From Anaerolineae bacterium (lineage in GTDB: Bacteria > Chloroflexota > Anaerolineae > 4572-78 > J111): a DNA stretch of 45,469 bases. The notes under the pieces are model-generated. The model made no database searches and was not told where the DNA came from. It saw only the letters and a program-made list of their open reading frames with translations. Shown here one piece after another: positions 7,410 to 15,826 of this stretch (positions within the stretch are counted from its first letter, which is position 1; every line of letters starts with the position of its first letter). Position numbers and translations under genes: made by a program. The DNA is taken from assembly GCA_023382535.1 (NCBI GenBank), contig JAHDWA010000071.1:1-45469 (forward strand). The letters are read 5' to 3'.

Positions 7410-8960
7410 ATGGCTACAGCAGCTATATCACAAAATATAGATACAATCGTTCAGACCACGCGCGGAGCGGTGCGTGGCACGTGGGAGAATGGCATCGCCG
7501 TGTTTCGGGGCATTCCCTATGCCGAGCCTCCGGTCGGAAAACTGCGGTTCAAGCCGCCGGTCCCGCGTCAACGCTGGGAAGGAATACGCGATGCCACCCG
7601 TTTCCGCGAGATTGTGCCACAGACAGATCAAAGCCCCATTGACGCGCTGGGTCTGCCAGAGGGTGTCCCCCAAGGGGACGACTGTTTGAACTTGAATGTG
7701 TGGACCCCGGAACCAGGGCGAGCCTCGCTGCCGGTGCTGGTCTGGATCCATGGTGGCAGCTTCAAATGGGGGGCCGGTTCATGTCCCGGATATGATGGGG
7801 CGACCTTCGCCCGCGAGGGCATTGTGACCGTCACCCTCAACTACCGGCTCGGCGCTGCCGGTTTTTTGTATGTCGGCGACCGTCCCGGCTCGGGCAACTT
7901 CGGGCTGCTTGATCAGATCGCGGCGCTCCAGTGGGTGCAGGAAAACATTGCCGCCTTCGGCGGCGATCCTGCGCGAGTTACGGTTGCGGGGGAGTCCGCT
8001 GGGGGCTTCAGCATCGGCCAGCTTCTCGCCGCACCTGCGGCCCGCGGGCTTTTCAATCGAGCGATTGTGCAAAGCGGTGGTACCCAATTACACATCAAGG
8101 CCGAGGCCGCTTCGATCATCGGCGCTGAGGTACTGAGGCGACTGGGCGTAAGTCCCCAGGACGACGATGCGTTCGCGGCAGTCACCTCAGCTCAATTGTT
8201 GGCTGTGCAGCGTGCAGTGGAGCCAGAAATCTTTGCGTTGGTGGCTAACAGCCCGGTCACCCTGGACCTGCTGCCGCGCTTATTCGTCGTCTTCGTACCT
8301 ACTTATGGCACCGATGTGCTGCCCGAACGCGCGCTCCTGCCTATTGGGCGCGGCGTAGCACGAGATGTAAACCTGATGGTGGGCTGGAACGCGGATGAGA
8401 CGATGGTATTCTATCCGACACGTGAGGCTCAGCAAGGCATGCTGAAGCTTATTGAAGAAGCGGCTGATTTCGCCTTCTCGCCTATAGGGAGATCAGGTGT
8501 GAAGGTGCTTGAGCGCTATCAGGTAAGCCGGTCAGGGACGGACCTTGCCGACGCCGTCGTGCCTTTTGTGACCGATATGTTGTTTGGCATTCCCTCCATC
8601 CGCCTGGCCGAGACCGCCCAGCCGCACAACCCGCACACGTATATGTACCGCTTTGCCTGGAAAGGCAGCATGGGTGCAGTTCATGGACTGGAGATAGGAT
8701 TCATGTTCGACAGCATGGAAAAGGCACGGAACGTGGCCACTGCTTTAGGCGCACCCAATCCGCCTCAGGCGCTCGCCAGGACGATGCATGGCGCGTGGGT
8801 GAATTTCATCAAGACCGGCTCGCCGCAGCATCCCAACCTGCCCGAGTGGCCAGCCTATGACCCGATTCGGCGGGCGACCATGCAGTTCGACATCGAGTCT
8901 CGTGTTGTGGATGATCCCGACGGCGAGGAGCGCCGGTTGTGGGATGGAATCCAGTACTAA
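7410..8960 (+). CDS. type-B carboxylesterase / lipase family protein
   Basis: A 516-aa carboxylesterase of the cholinesterase / p-nitrobenzyl esterase family. Visible are VFRGIPYAEPPVG (residues 31-43), DCLNLNVW (91-98), the oxyanion loop HGGSF (114-118), the nucleophile motif GESAGG (Ser196), the acid in GWNADE (Glu330) and the His in AVHGLEIGF (His425), so the catalytic triad is complete. There is no signal peptide and the length is typical. I use the ATG at 7410, preceded by CAGGAGGAACC; a longer frame from 7245 would run through the promoter module. The second CPBP gene follows 32 bases later, probably in the same transcript. Confidence 0.92.
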   Translation: MATAAISQNIDTIVQTTRGAVRGTWENGIAVFRGIPYAEPPVGKLRFKPPVPRQRWEGIRDATRFREIVPQTDQSPIDALGLPEGVPQGDDCLNLNVWTPEPGRASLPVLVWIHGGSFKWGAGSCPGYDGATFAREGIVTVTLNYRLGAAGFLYVGDRPGSGNFGLLDQIAALQWVQENIAAFGGDPARVTVAGESAGGFSIGQLLAAPAARGLFNRAIVQSGGTQLHIKAEAASIIGAEVLRRLGVSPQDDDAFAAVTSAQLLAVQRAVEPEIFALVANSPVTLDLLPRLFVVFVPTYGTDVLPERALLPIGRGVARDVNLMVGWNADETMVFYPTREAQQGMLKLIEEAADFAFSPIGRSGVKVLERYQVSRSGTDLADAVVPFVTDMLFGIPSIRLAETAQPHNPHTYMYRFAWKGSMGAVHGLEIGFMFDSMEKARNVATALGAPNPPQALARTMHGAWVNFIKTGSPQHPNLPEWPAYDPIRRATMQFDIESRVVDDPDGEERRLWDGIQY

Positions 8961-8992
8961 AACGGCCGAGCGATGGGTGAAAAGGAAAACCT

Positions 8993-9814
8993 ATGAACAG
9001 CATCAGCTCAATCATCAAACGTCACCCGCTGGCAACCTTCTTTATCCTGGCCTATGCCTGTTCGTGGTGGTCGGTGCCCTTCGACGGTACGCAATTTGCC
9101 TTCGGGCCATTGATGGCCGCCATCGTCGTCTCCGGGCTGATAGGCGGCAAAGTGGAATTCAGGGAATGGGTTCGCTGCTGCCTACGCTGGCGGGTAGGGA
9201 TTGGCTGGTACGCCGTGGCGTTATTACTCCCGTTTGGGATCAATGCCACCGCGGCGATGCTAGCGGTCCTGCTCGGCGCACCATTTCCGAGCGCCACCCA
9301 GCTCAGCCGCTGGCCCGAATTATTCATCGTCTTCGTGCTTTATCTGGTCGCTTTCGGCCCGCTGGGCGAGGAGCCGGGTTGGCGCGGCTTCGCCATGCCG
9401 CGGCTGGCCGCACGACACTCGGCGCTTGTCGCGAGTCTGGTTCTGGGATTGGCAGTAGCAATTTGGCATCTGCCGCTGGTGTTCGTGGGTAAACAACCAG
9501 CGGTAATCTTGGGGGCGACCTTCGCGGCCCAGATCATGTACACCTGGCTGACCAATCATGCCCACGGCAGCGTGCTGATCGTGATGGTCGCACATGCCGT
9601 GCAGGGCGCCTGCGGGGAGTACTTCGGCCCGATGTTCTCCGGGGCAGGCGCGACGCTCCAGATCTGGCTGCTCGTCGCGGTACAAGTAGCGGTCGCTCTC
9701 ATCCTGGCTGCTCTGACCGGGCCGGAACTCGCCCGCGAGCCGTCCCCGCGAGTTGAACTGGTTCAGGTCGAACCGCCGCTGCGACCCTCGCCCGGTAGGC
9801 CAGAGGGTCATTGA
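8993..9814 (+). CDS. CPBP family intramembrane metalloprotease (second copy)
   Basis: A 273-aa multi-pass membrane protein of the CPBP/Abi family with the variant first motif GEEPGWRGF (Glu126, Glu127, Trp130, Arg131), typical of the EExxWRG subgroup, and later His-containing segments WHLPLVF and VAHAVQGA. About seven hydrophobic segments are seen. The C-terminal ~35 residues are polar and Pro/Arg-rich. It starts 32 bases after the carboxylesterase stop and probably shares its promoter. Its different motif subtype argues against a recent duplication of the gene at 1213. Confidence 0.87.
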   Translation: MNSISSIIKRHPLATFFILAYACSWWSVPFDGTQFAFGPLMAAIVVSGLIGGKVEFREWVRCCLRWRVGIGWYAVALLLPFGINATAAMLAVLLGAPFPSATQLSRWPELFIVFVLYLVAFGPLGEEPGWRGFAMPRLAARHSALVASLVLGLAVAIWHLPLVFVGKQPAVILGATFAAQIMYTWLTNHAHGSVLIVMVAHAVQGACGEYFGPMFSGAGATLQIWLLVAVQVAVALILAALTGPELAREPSPRVELVQVEPPLRPSPGRPEGH

Positions 9815-9850
9815 AACAAACTTGGCAAAGGAATAAACCGCTACCTTCCT

Positions 9851-10099
9851 ATGACGTCCAAACCTCAACCCCACACTGGCTTGACCCTCTATCAAATCAG
9901 GGTCAAGGGGCATCTGCCCGACTATTGGTCAGACTGGTTTGGTGGGCTAACCCTGATCCTGGATGCCGAACGAGGTGAAACACTTCTGTCTGGCCCGGTT
10001 GTTGACCAGGCCGCCTTGTATGGCATTTTGCTCAAATTGCACAACCTGAATCTGTCGCTCCTGTCGGTAAACTGCGTCGAGGCCGAAGCTCAAGAGTAA
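9851..10099 (+). CDS. small conserved-looking protein, 82 aa
   Basis: An 82-aa soluble protein. The core reads like a compact alpha/beta domain: QIRVKGHLPDYWSDWFGG (residues ~15-32), TLILDAERGETLLSGPVVD and a C-terminal LLSVNCVEA strand. I recall similar short proteins (xIxVxGxLxxxWSDWF...G.V.DQAAL.G.L) in many actinobacterial and Chloroflexota genomes, annotated as hypothetical. No function is known to me. It starts 36 bases after the CPBP gene on the same strand and could be the last gene of the carboxylesterase transcript. Confidence 0.75.
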   Translation: MTSKPQPHTGLTLYQIRVKGHLPDYWSDWFGGLTLILDAERGETLLSGPVVDQAALYGILLKLHNLNLSLLSVNCVEAEAQE

Positions 10100-10904
10100 A
10101 CGGAACTGCAAGCGTCAGAATAAAAGATAAATAACCACTCCTAAATTTCTGGCAGTTTCCCAATTAATTTCTATCAGCCCAAGGAAAGGTGCTTGGGGAG
10201 ATGATTGAGAGGTATGATTGCAGAGCGTTTACCTTCATCCTCTCACCTCTACGACTGCTTCTATGAGCACAAAACCCTCTGTTTCTGGGAGTTGACTGTC
10301 CCCCTGATTGACCTTACCACACCTCTGAAAAATTCATCCAGCCATTTTAGCCTTCCAATAGCCCACCACAAGGGCCTCGTATTTCGTCGCTTCCTGTCAG
10401 TCGAGTGTATTTTCCGACTTTTTTATTGAGAGCGCTGCATTCTCCACTCTGCTAGGTATGAAGGAAACGATCGTGGCCTGCCACCTGAGTTGACTCGCTC
10501 TGAGAGTCAAGGATTGCTTTTCTATGCCCGGTAGGATTCCCGTTTTCCGCCTCATTCTTTTCAGCTTGATATTCATGATCAACCAAGGCAAATCAGTAAT
10601 TGGGGATCGTCAACTGGCTTTTGCCCAACTCGCTGAAATATGCCAGGCATCCAATGACGGGTGGATGGAGTGTTGGTCTCACAAAAATGAGCTTCCAAAA
10701 AATATGTTGACAATATTTTGCTCTGAAACGGACAAAAATCAGCCAAAATCGGCTCAAAAACAGCCTAAAACTGTCCCCCTCATATCATTTGGGACTCGTT
10801 GTGTCAAGATATTAAGCATTATGATGACAACCTGTGTTGTTAATATGGCGACTGTTTGGACATTCCAGTCTAGATGACGTTATTGGCAAATGCCTGCTAC
10901 TATG
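10100..10904. other. long AT-richer spacer without a credible gene
   Basis: About 800 bases. Short open frames on both strands (for example 10524-10877 plus and 10397-10591 minus) lack ribosome sites and recognisable domains. Features seen: a small hairpin CCCAAG/CTTGGG (10178-10197) without a T tail, and a pair of ACTGTCCCCCT words (10296-10306 and 10769-10779 area). The base composition differs from the flanking genes and may be old mobile-element or rearrangement debris. Confidence 0.45.
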
Positions 10905-11400
10905 TCAATTGATAATGGATGCCGGCTTGGTTAAGCGGACCACGTTGGCCCAGGAAGAGTTCGTTATTGCTGTCTCCCCTTCCGCTTCGCAAGATGAGTC
11001 TCTAGGCCCATGACGAGTCTTACCATCCAAGGGAATCGTTCGGGCTTTTCTGAGTCGCTCTTGTGATGCTGTTCCTGGCGTTCTAGGAGGGGAGATGATG
11101 TCCGGCTTAGGACCTCGTAGCGACGGAGCCGAAGATCGAATTCTCGACCGGGACCCCGCGTTGGGCAAAGGCGGGGTTGTAGGCGACATCGTCAAGGATA
11201 CCGGAGTTACCTCTGGGTTTACGATGCGGGGTTGCTCCCAAACCTTGCGGACGGTGTTGAGCTAAGCGCCCACGCCAGCCGGAAGCCGGGCTAGCAAGCC
11301 AGCGTGTTTGAGCAGGGTCAGGTCCGCCATCGGGGCAAAGCTGCTGTCGGAAATGTCTATCACTTCGCCGGGACCATTGGCTCACTCGCTACGAACAAGT
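10905..11400 (-). pseudogene. decayed coding region, possibly a transposase remnant
   Basis: The minus strand has protein-like stretches scattered over all three frames. One stretch (about 11380-11270) includes VIDISDSSFAPMADL and ends at an in-frame stop. Another includes AYNPAFAQRGVPVENSIF. A third has RLRRYEVLSRT followed by a basic tail ending KRKGRQQ. Frame switching with no long intact frame is typical of a degraded gene. The DSSFA segment resembles the second-Asp region of some DDE transposases, but this is a weak resemblance and the family is not established. Confidence 0.35.
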
Positions 11401-11465
11401 AATCCAAGACCGCCTGGGTGAGATACTTCCACTTTTATCGGCTTATTTGTTATCGTGAAAGTTAT

Positions 11466-11849
11466 CTACTGACCAACATAAGCTATGACATCAACCTGAA
11501 TTAGGATACCTCCGGCCAACTGAGCACCTATCGTGGTCCGAACCGGTTTTGGGTCGGGAAAGTAGGCCGCGTAAACCCTGTTATAGCGATCAAACAGACT
11601 TAGATCACCTAAATAAACCGTCGCCTTCACTACATCCGCCAGACCAGCTCCTCCGGCCTGCAAAATAGTTTGGATGTTCTCTAAAGCTCGTGATGTCTGC
11701 TCTTCAATTGTACCGTCTATCATTCTGCCGGTTTCAACTTCCAGAGGACCCTGGCCGGATACAAAAACAAAATCGCCTACCTTCAATCCTTTCGAATAAG
11801 GACTGGTAGACATAACTTCATGTTCAACTGTAATTCGCTGTTTTGGCAT
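11466..11849 (-). CDS. ridA: RidA family protein (YjgF/YER057c/UK114)
   Basis: A 127-aa RidA-family protein. The family hydrolyses reactive enamine/imine intermediates, classically those released by PLP-dependent threonine/serine dehydratases. Conserved features are the SPYSKGLKVGDFVFVSGQ N-terminal strand region, EEQTSRALENIQTIL, VVKATVYL and the PVRTTIGA segment with the substrate-binding Arg. It is the last gene of the leftward cluster, whose first gene (28747-29724) is a threonine/serine dehydratase homologue, so a functional link is plausible. Other RidA members act in pyrimidine and amino-sugar breakdown. A GGATAGGATT stretch precedes the ATG at 11849. Confidence 0.93.
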   Translation of the reverse strand: MPKQRITVEHEVMSTSPYSKGLKVGDFVFVSGQGPLEVETGRMIDGTIEEQTSRALENIQTILQAGGAGLADVVKATVYLGDLSLFDRYNRVYAAYFPDPKPVRTTIGAQLAGGILIQVDVIAYVGQ

Positions 11850-11887
11850 TGTTCAAAATCCTATCCAAGAAATTTGTATTACCAGCA

Positions 11888-11968
11888 TTTAAAATAGGTT
11901 TTCCCGCTTTCGCCGCAGTGATAGCCAGATCTGCGTGGGAGGGAGCAGGGGGGGCAATGCTAACCGCA
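11888..11968 (-). pseudogene. fragment of a Gfo/Idh/MocA-type dehydrogenase
   Basis: Between the URO-D and RidA genes the minus strand encodes AVSIAPPAPSHADLAITAAK and then AGKPIL. This matches the family segment V.IATPP..HA.LA.AAA.AGKHVL just before the EKP motif of NAD(P)-dependent sugar dehydrogenases. The frame lacks a start, the nucleotide-binding GxGxxG part and everything after, so it is a relic of about 27 codons. It shows that a gene once lay here. Confidence 0.55.
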
Positions 11969-12982
11969 CTATAAAACTGAAGATTCCTCAGCCGCCCGGC
12001 GAATCGCTTTTAAATTTACTTCCGGGCTGCGGCCGTTGATGGTGCAAGTTGGGGTTAAGATCAATCCTCTGCCCTCAGTTTGAGCAATAGCCCGACGTGC
12101 TTCTGTTAGTACATCCTCCTCTGTACCTTCGAGTAAGGTCTTTATCGAGAGTCCTCCAGCCAGAGTTTTATGGGTCATCTGGCGAGCCTCCGCCAAACTG
12201 GGACCACTGTCAGCGTAATTGTCCCAGTTTAGGACATCAACGGGATAGTCAGCCGCCAAGTCGAACATTACATTCTGCCGGCACACATGGAGTATCGTTA
12301 GCTGTGATTTGCCAACCAGCGCCTCTAAGACCGGCAGATCATAGGCCGCGCCAAATTCCTCAAATTCGGCTCGACTCAACAAGTCAGAGGTAGCCATCTG
12401 AGTCGCGAAGAAAATCCCGGTGGCCCCTGCTTCCAGGCAGGCTAAAGCATAATTGCGCACTACATCACGAATGATTGATAGCCCGGCATGGAGCTGTCGA
12501 GGCGCTTCTCGTAAATCTTGAACCACCGGATCTCGCACCATGGCGGTACGACGCAGCATATTGGCAATGCTAAGCGGCGCATAAATTGTCATAACGATTG
12601 GTACCTCTTCATCGAGGCCGTCCTTTAAGTAACGAATCGCTTCTAGCTCCCGACCTAGTGCTCCCGTGGTCACCTCTAATCGAGGCAGTGTTTCCCACTC
12701 ATCCACGCTTACAACCGCCGCATCCACCCATTCCGGATGCATGGTATCATCCCGACTGAAGCGGATCGTTGGTCCCCAATCCTGAGCCGGATAAATTCCG
12801 GTTGGGGTAAGTTTGATTAGATCCAGATCAAATTTTTTTGCTAAGGTCAGGGTCAACTCAGCCAGTCGCCGGGGCGACCATTCTTGCACCGCATAATGCC
12901 GCCAAAAGCTAATGGGCACACGATCAACTTCGTCACCTCGCCCGGCTGCTGCGACTCTTTCCCACTTGGTCATCGGTTTCAT
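11969..12982 (-). CDS. uroporphyrinogen decarboxylase (URO-D) family protein
   Basis: A 337-aa TIM-barrel protein of the URO-D superfamily, which includes true HemE and many corrinoid/CoM-type methyltransferases. Typical features are the N-terminal KWERVAAAGRGDEVDRVPISFW, the FDLDLIKLTP strand, TGIFFATQMATSDLLS and the later LTILHVCRQNVMFD and VLNWDN segments, ending with LILTPTC. In a catabolic cluster without heme genes it is more likely a methyltransferase-like or other URO-D homologue than HemE. The ATG at 12982 has only a weak ribosome site. It starts 19 bases after the LLM gene stop, so translation may be coupled. Confidence 0.85.
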   Translation of the reverse strand: MKPMTKWERVAAAGRGDEVDRVPISFWRHYAVQEWSPRRLAELTLTLAKKFDLDLIKLTPTGIYPAQDWGPTIRFSRDDTMHPEWVDAAVVSVDEWETLPRLEVTTGALGRELEAIRYLKDGLDEEVPIVMTIYAPLSIANMLRRTAMVRDPVVQDLREAPRQLHAGLSIIRDVVRNYALACLEAGATGIFFATQMATSDLLSRAEFEEFGAAYDLPVLEALVGKSQLTILHVCRQNVMFDLAADYPVDVLNWDNYADSGPSLAEARQMTHKTLAGGLSIKTLLEGTEEDVLTEARRAIAQTEGRGLILTPTCTINGRSPEVNLKAIRRAAEESSVL

Positions 12983-13001
12983 AGTTAATGCCTGTTATAG
13001 T

Positions 13002-13916
13002 TTAACTGTGGAAGCGCGGAAAAATCTCATCGGCCAGGAAACGCATCTGTTCCAGGTGTTCCTGTTGACTCTGATGCTCGAACTGGCAGATAAAATGTTC
13101 CAAACCTACTTGAGCCAATTCACTCAGCTCACTCGCTATCTGCTCCAGACTCCCGGTCAAGGCGATGGGGCTGGCTCCCGGCCATCGCTCACCGGCTGTC
13201 CCCCTTGACTTCTGGGCAGCCATCGCCGGGCGCAGATCGATCGTCCGACGCATCGTTATCCCAATAGGTCGTCCATTGTCCAGGGTTCGCAGCCTTTCTA
13301 TAGATTCGGCTAATGGGCCCGGCAGGAGGTCGTCGGCGTGCCAGGCATCTCCCAGGCGGGCTACTCGCCGGAGGGCCGCCTCGGAATTACCCCCGACCCA
13401 AATGGGAATTCCTTCCGGTCGAACTGGCCTGGGTTCGAAAATAACGTCCGAAAAATGATAAGACTCTGTTTTGATCTCAGGTTTTTCTTGCGTCCAAAGC
13501 GTTCTCAAAACAGTCAAGCCTTCGTCCAAAAGCTGCCCCCGGCGGTGAAAGTCCACCCCCATCGTTTGAAATTCTTGCTCAATCCAACCGACGCCCACCC
13601 CAATGATCAACCGGCCGCCGGTTAAAACATCAATGGTTGCCGCCTGCTTGGCCACGGTGATAGCGTTTCGGTAAGGCAGAATCAAGACCGATGTCCCCAA
13701 TTGGATCTTCTGGGTGGCTCCCCCCAAAAAAGCCAGGGTGCTCAGTGACTCAAAGAGCAAGCCAAAACGAGGTTTATCTCCTGGGACAAGGATATGGTCG
13801 GTGACCCACACGGAATCATAGCCAAGCCGTTCGGCTTCCAGGGCTATTTCAATAATCGCCTCACGGGATGGACGAACGCCAAAAGGAAAATTCGGCAGGC
13901 AGACACCAAATTTCAT
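13002..13916 (-). CDS. LLM class flavin-dependent (F420-type) oxidoreductase
   Basis: A 304-aa luciferase-like monooxygenase-fold protein, TIM barrel, closest in style to the F420-dependent subgroup. Signature segments are GYDSVWVTDHILVP (residues ~35-48), LGTSVLILPYRNAITVAKQAATIDVLTGGR (~74-105), GVGVGWIEQEF and PIWVGGNSEAALRRVARLGDAWH. The substrate is unknown. I start at the ATG at 13916, six bases after GAGAGGAG; the longer frame uses a TTG two codons upstream. It begins 12 bases after the binding-protein gene. A paralogue lies at 27863 and a fragment of a third at 30244. Confidence 0.9.
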   Translation of the reverse strand: MKFGVCLPNFPFGVRPSREAIIEIALEAERLGYDSVWVTDHILVPGDKPRFGLLFESLSTLAFLGGATQKIQLGTSVLILPYRNAITVAKQAATIDVLTGGRLIIGVGVGWIEQEFQTMGVDFHRRGQLLDEGLTVLRTLWTQEKPEIKTESYHFSDVIFEPRPVRPEGIPIWVGGNSEAALRRVARLGDAWHADDLLPGPLAESIERLRTLDNGRPIGITMRRTIDLRPAMAAQKSRGTAGERWPGASPIALTGSLEQIASELSELAQVGLEHFICQFEHQSQQEHLEQMRFLADEIFPRFHS

Positions 13917-13928
13917 AAGCAACTCCTC

Positions 13929-15017
13929 TCAATTGCTTAACAAATCTTTTGTAAAACCTAAAAACTTAAGCTCTCTTCCTTCGACCTTGTAAATTCCAAT
14001 TTCAGGATTTAAGATGTCGCCATTCTGATCAAAAGTTAGAGTTCCTGAAAGCCCGGGAAAATCTCTGGTTGCGGCAATTTGTTCAAGTACCTGCGCGCGA
14101 GTCGGACGATCAGACCTGGTATTTTTTAAAGCCGCGAGCGCGATCTGGGCCGCATCGTAAGCTTCCACCATATAAACGGTAGGCTCCTCGCCATATCGCT
14201 TAACATAGCGCTCTACCATTTCCCCGGCCTTTTTCTTAACCTTGGGGTCGGCACAGACGTTGGTATAATAAGGTCCTTCCACGTCATAATCCCATGTGGC
14301 AAAGTAAGGAAAAGGTTTTAAGCCATCCGTCGCAAAAAATGTCGTCATGACACCAGCCTCGCGGAGTTGCCGGGCGATGATAACGGCCACTTTTTCAATA
14401 ACGACAAAAAAGATGAGATCAGCCTCAACAGCGGCCAACTGCTGCACGGCATCGCTGTAATCATCCTTGCCGCGCTGCACCCCGACAAAGACCGGAATCT
14501 CAGCGCCAAGTTCCAGGGCCACATCTCGGAAACCCTCCGCCATGGGTCGGGTGAAATTTGAGCCGTCATTGACCACCGAAATTCGGCGCGCGCCCAGTTT
14601 CTGCACCGCAAAGCGGGCCGCATCCCGGTAATGGGGAATATCGCTCGTCACCACCCGGAAGAAGGTGCGCCAGCCGCGCTGGGTGAGGGTGGGGTTAGAA
14701 GCGGCCGTCGCCATATGCGCCAGCCCACCTTCATTGAATACCGGCCCTGCCGCTAAATTGGTATCGGAATTCATCGGGCCAACAACAGCTACGACGTCCT
14801 CGTCGGCAACCAACTTCTGAGCAATGGCGATGGCTTTATCAGGTTTAACTTCATCATCCTCAACGACCAGTTCTACCTCAAACGGCAGCTCTAACGCCGG
14901 CAGGATCTCTTCCACCGCTAGCTTGACGGCCTGCAACTGGGAGATGGCATGGCGACTCTCAAACCCTGATGTTGGCAGGACACAACCAATTTTGACTTTG
15001 TGATTCGTTCGACTCAT
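13929..15017 (-). CDS. leucine-type (Peripla_BP_6) binding protein without signal peptide
   Basis: A 362-aa periplasmic-binding-protein type-1 fold of the branched-chain amino-acid/amide-binding family: KIGCVLPTSG (residues 8-17), the AVKLAVEEI helix, VAVVGPMNSDTNLAAGPVFN, GARRISVVNDGSNFTR and FPGLSGTLTFDQNGDI. Unlike normal transport partners it starts MSRTNHKVKIG with no hydrophobic leader. AAAGGAG lies before this ATG, so the start is firm. No LivH/M/G/F-like genes are in the window. It may be a cytoplasmic ligand sensor in the manner of AmiC, or an exported protein that lost its leader; the first is an inference. Confidence 0.88.
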   Translation of the reverse strand: MSRTNHKVKIGCVLPTSGFESRHAISQLQAVKLAVEEILPALELPFEVELVVEDDEVKPDKAIAIAQKLVADEDVVAVVGPMNSDTNLAAGPVFNEGGLAHMATAASNPTLTQRGWRTFFRVVTSDIPHYRDAARFAVQKLGARRISVVNDGSNFTRPMAEGFRDVALELGAEIPVFVGVQRGKDDYSDAVQQLAAVEADLIFFVVIEKVAVIIARQLREAGVMTTFFATDGLKPFPYFATWDYDVEGPYYTNVCADPKVKKKAGEMVERYVKRYGEEPTVYMVEAYDAAQIALAALKNTRSDRPTRAQVLEQIAATRDFPGLSGTLTFDQNGDILNPEIGIYKVEGRELKFLGFTKDLLSN

Positions 15018-15041
15018 TTGATTAACTCCTTTTTTGATTCG

Positions 15042-15809
15042 TCAAAAGCCACGGCGTGGGCCACCCATGACGTGAATAACCTCACCGTGAATATAACTGG
15101 CTTCATCGGAAGCCAAAAAACAGATAACATTAGCCACTTCCTCGGGTTGTCCCACCCGGCGGAGGGGGATCAACGCGGCCAACCTGTCCATATACTCCTT
15201 AACGGCAATTCCTTTAAGCTCCGCCGTCCGGACCGACATACCGATTTCGATGGCGCCCGGCGCGACAGCATTGACGTTTATATTGTAGGGACCTAATTCC
15301 ATAGCCAAGGTTCGTGTCAGACCCAGCAGACCGGCCTTGGCTGAGGCGTAATTAGCCTGGCCATTCACCGAACCATAGGCTGAACCCGAAGACATATTAA
15401 TGATCTTGCCATAGCGCTGTTCCATCATAAAAGAAGCCGCCGCTTGACTGCAGAGAAAGGATCCTTTCAAACTCACGTCCACGACCAGGCGCCAGTCCTG
15501 CTCGGACATCTCGAGCAGAGGCCGATCTCGCAGTGCGCCGGCATTATTAACCAGAATATCAATGTGTCCGAATTCGGCCACCGTGGTGCGAACCATTTGC
15601 TGGACCTCAGCGCGGTCGGTCACATCCACCTGAAGCGCCATCGCCTTTCGGCCAGCCGCCTCAAACTGCGCTGCCAGGGCCTGCGCTCCCTGACTATCTA
15701 TGTCAGCCAGCACGACAAAGGCGCCTTCGCTGACAAATTTGCGTGCCGTTACGGCCCCAAGCCCCTGGCTGGCTCCGGTAATAAGCGCTACCCGATCGTT
15801 TAAACGCAT
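15042..15809 (-). CDS. SDR family NAD(P)-dependent oxidoreductase
   Basis: A 255-aa classical short-chain dehydrogenase/reductase. It has the cofactor motif TGASQGLG (residues ~12-19), NNAG (near 88-91), a catalytic Ser in NMSSGSAYGS and Tyr-x-x-x-Lys as YASAK (~154-158), and the PG turn in VAPGAIEIGM. Asp at the end of the second strand (VLADID) suggests NAD preference. It follows the second SDR by 17 bases and precedes the binding protein by 24, in one transcript. The pair of SDRs suggests successive oxidation of an alcohol intermediate. Substrate unknown. Confidence 0.92.
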   Translation of the reverse strand: MRLNDRVALITGASQGLGAVTARKFVSEGAFVVLADIDSQGAQALAAQFEAAGRKAMALQVDVTDRAEVQQMVRTTVAEFGHIDILVNNAGALRDRPLLEMSEQDWRLVVDVSLKGSFLCSQAAASFMMEQRYGKIINMSSGSAYGSVNGQANYASAKAGLLGLTRTLAMELGPYNINVNAVAPGAIEIGMSVRTAELKGIAVKEYMDRLAALIPLRRVGQPEEVANVICFLASDEASYIHGEVIHVMGGPRRGF

Positions 15810-15826
15810 TGTGGTTATCCCATCCT

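Noticed and set aside
10524..10877. 117-residue open frame as a gene
   Set aside because: Poor ribosome site, odd composition (K/Q-rich low complexity), no domain, and surrounded by debris.
11969..12982. Heme biosynthesis HemE
   Set aside because: Only superfamily-level similarity; no other heme genes, and the cluster is catabolic.
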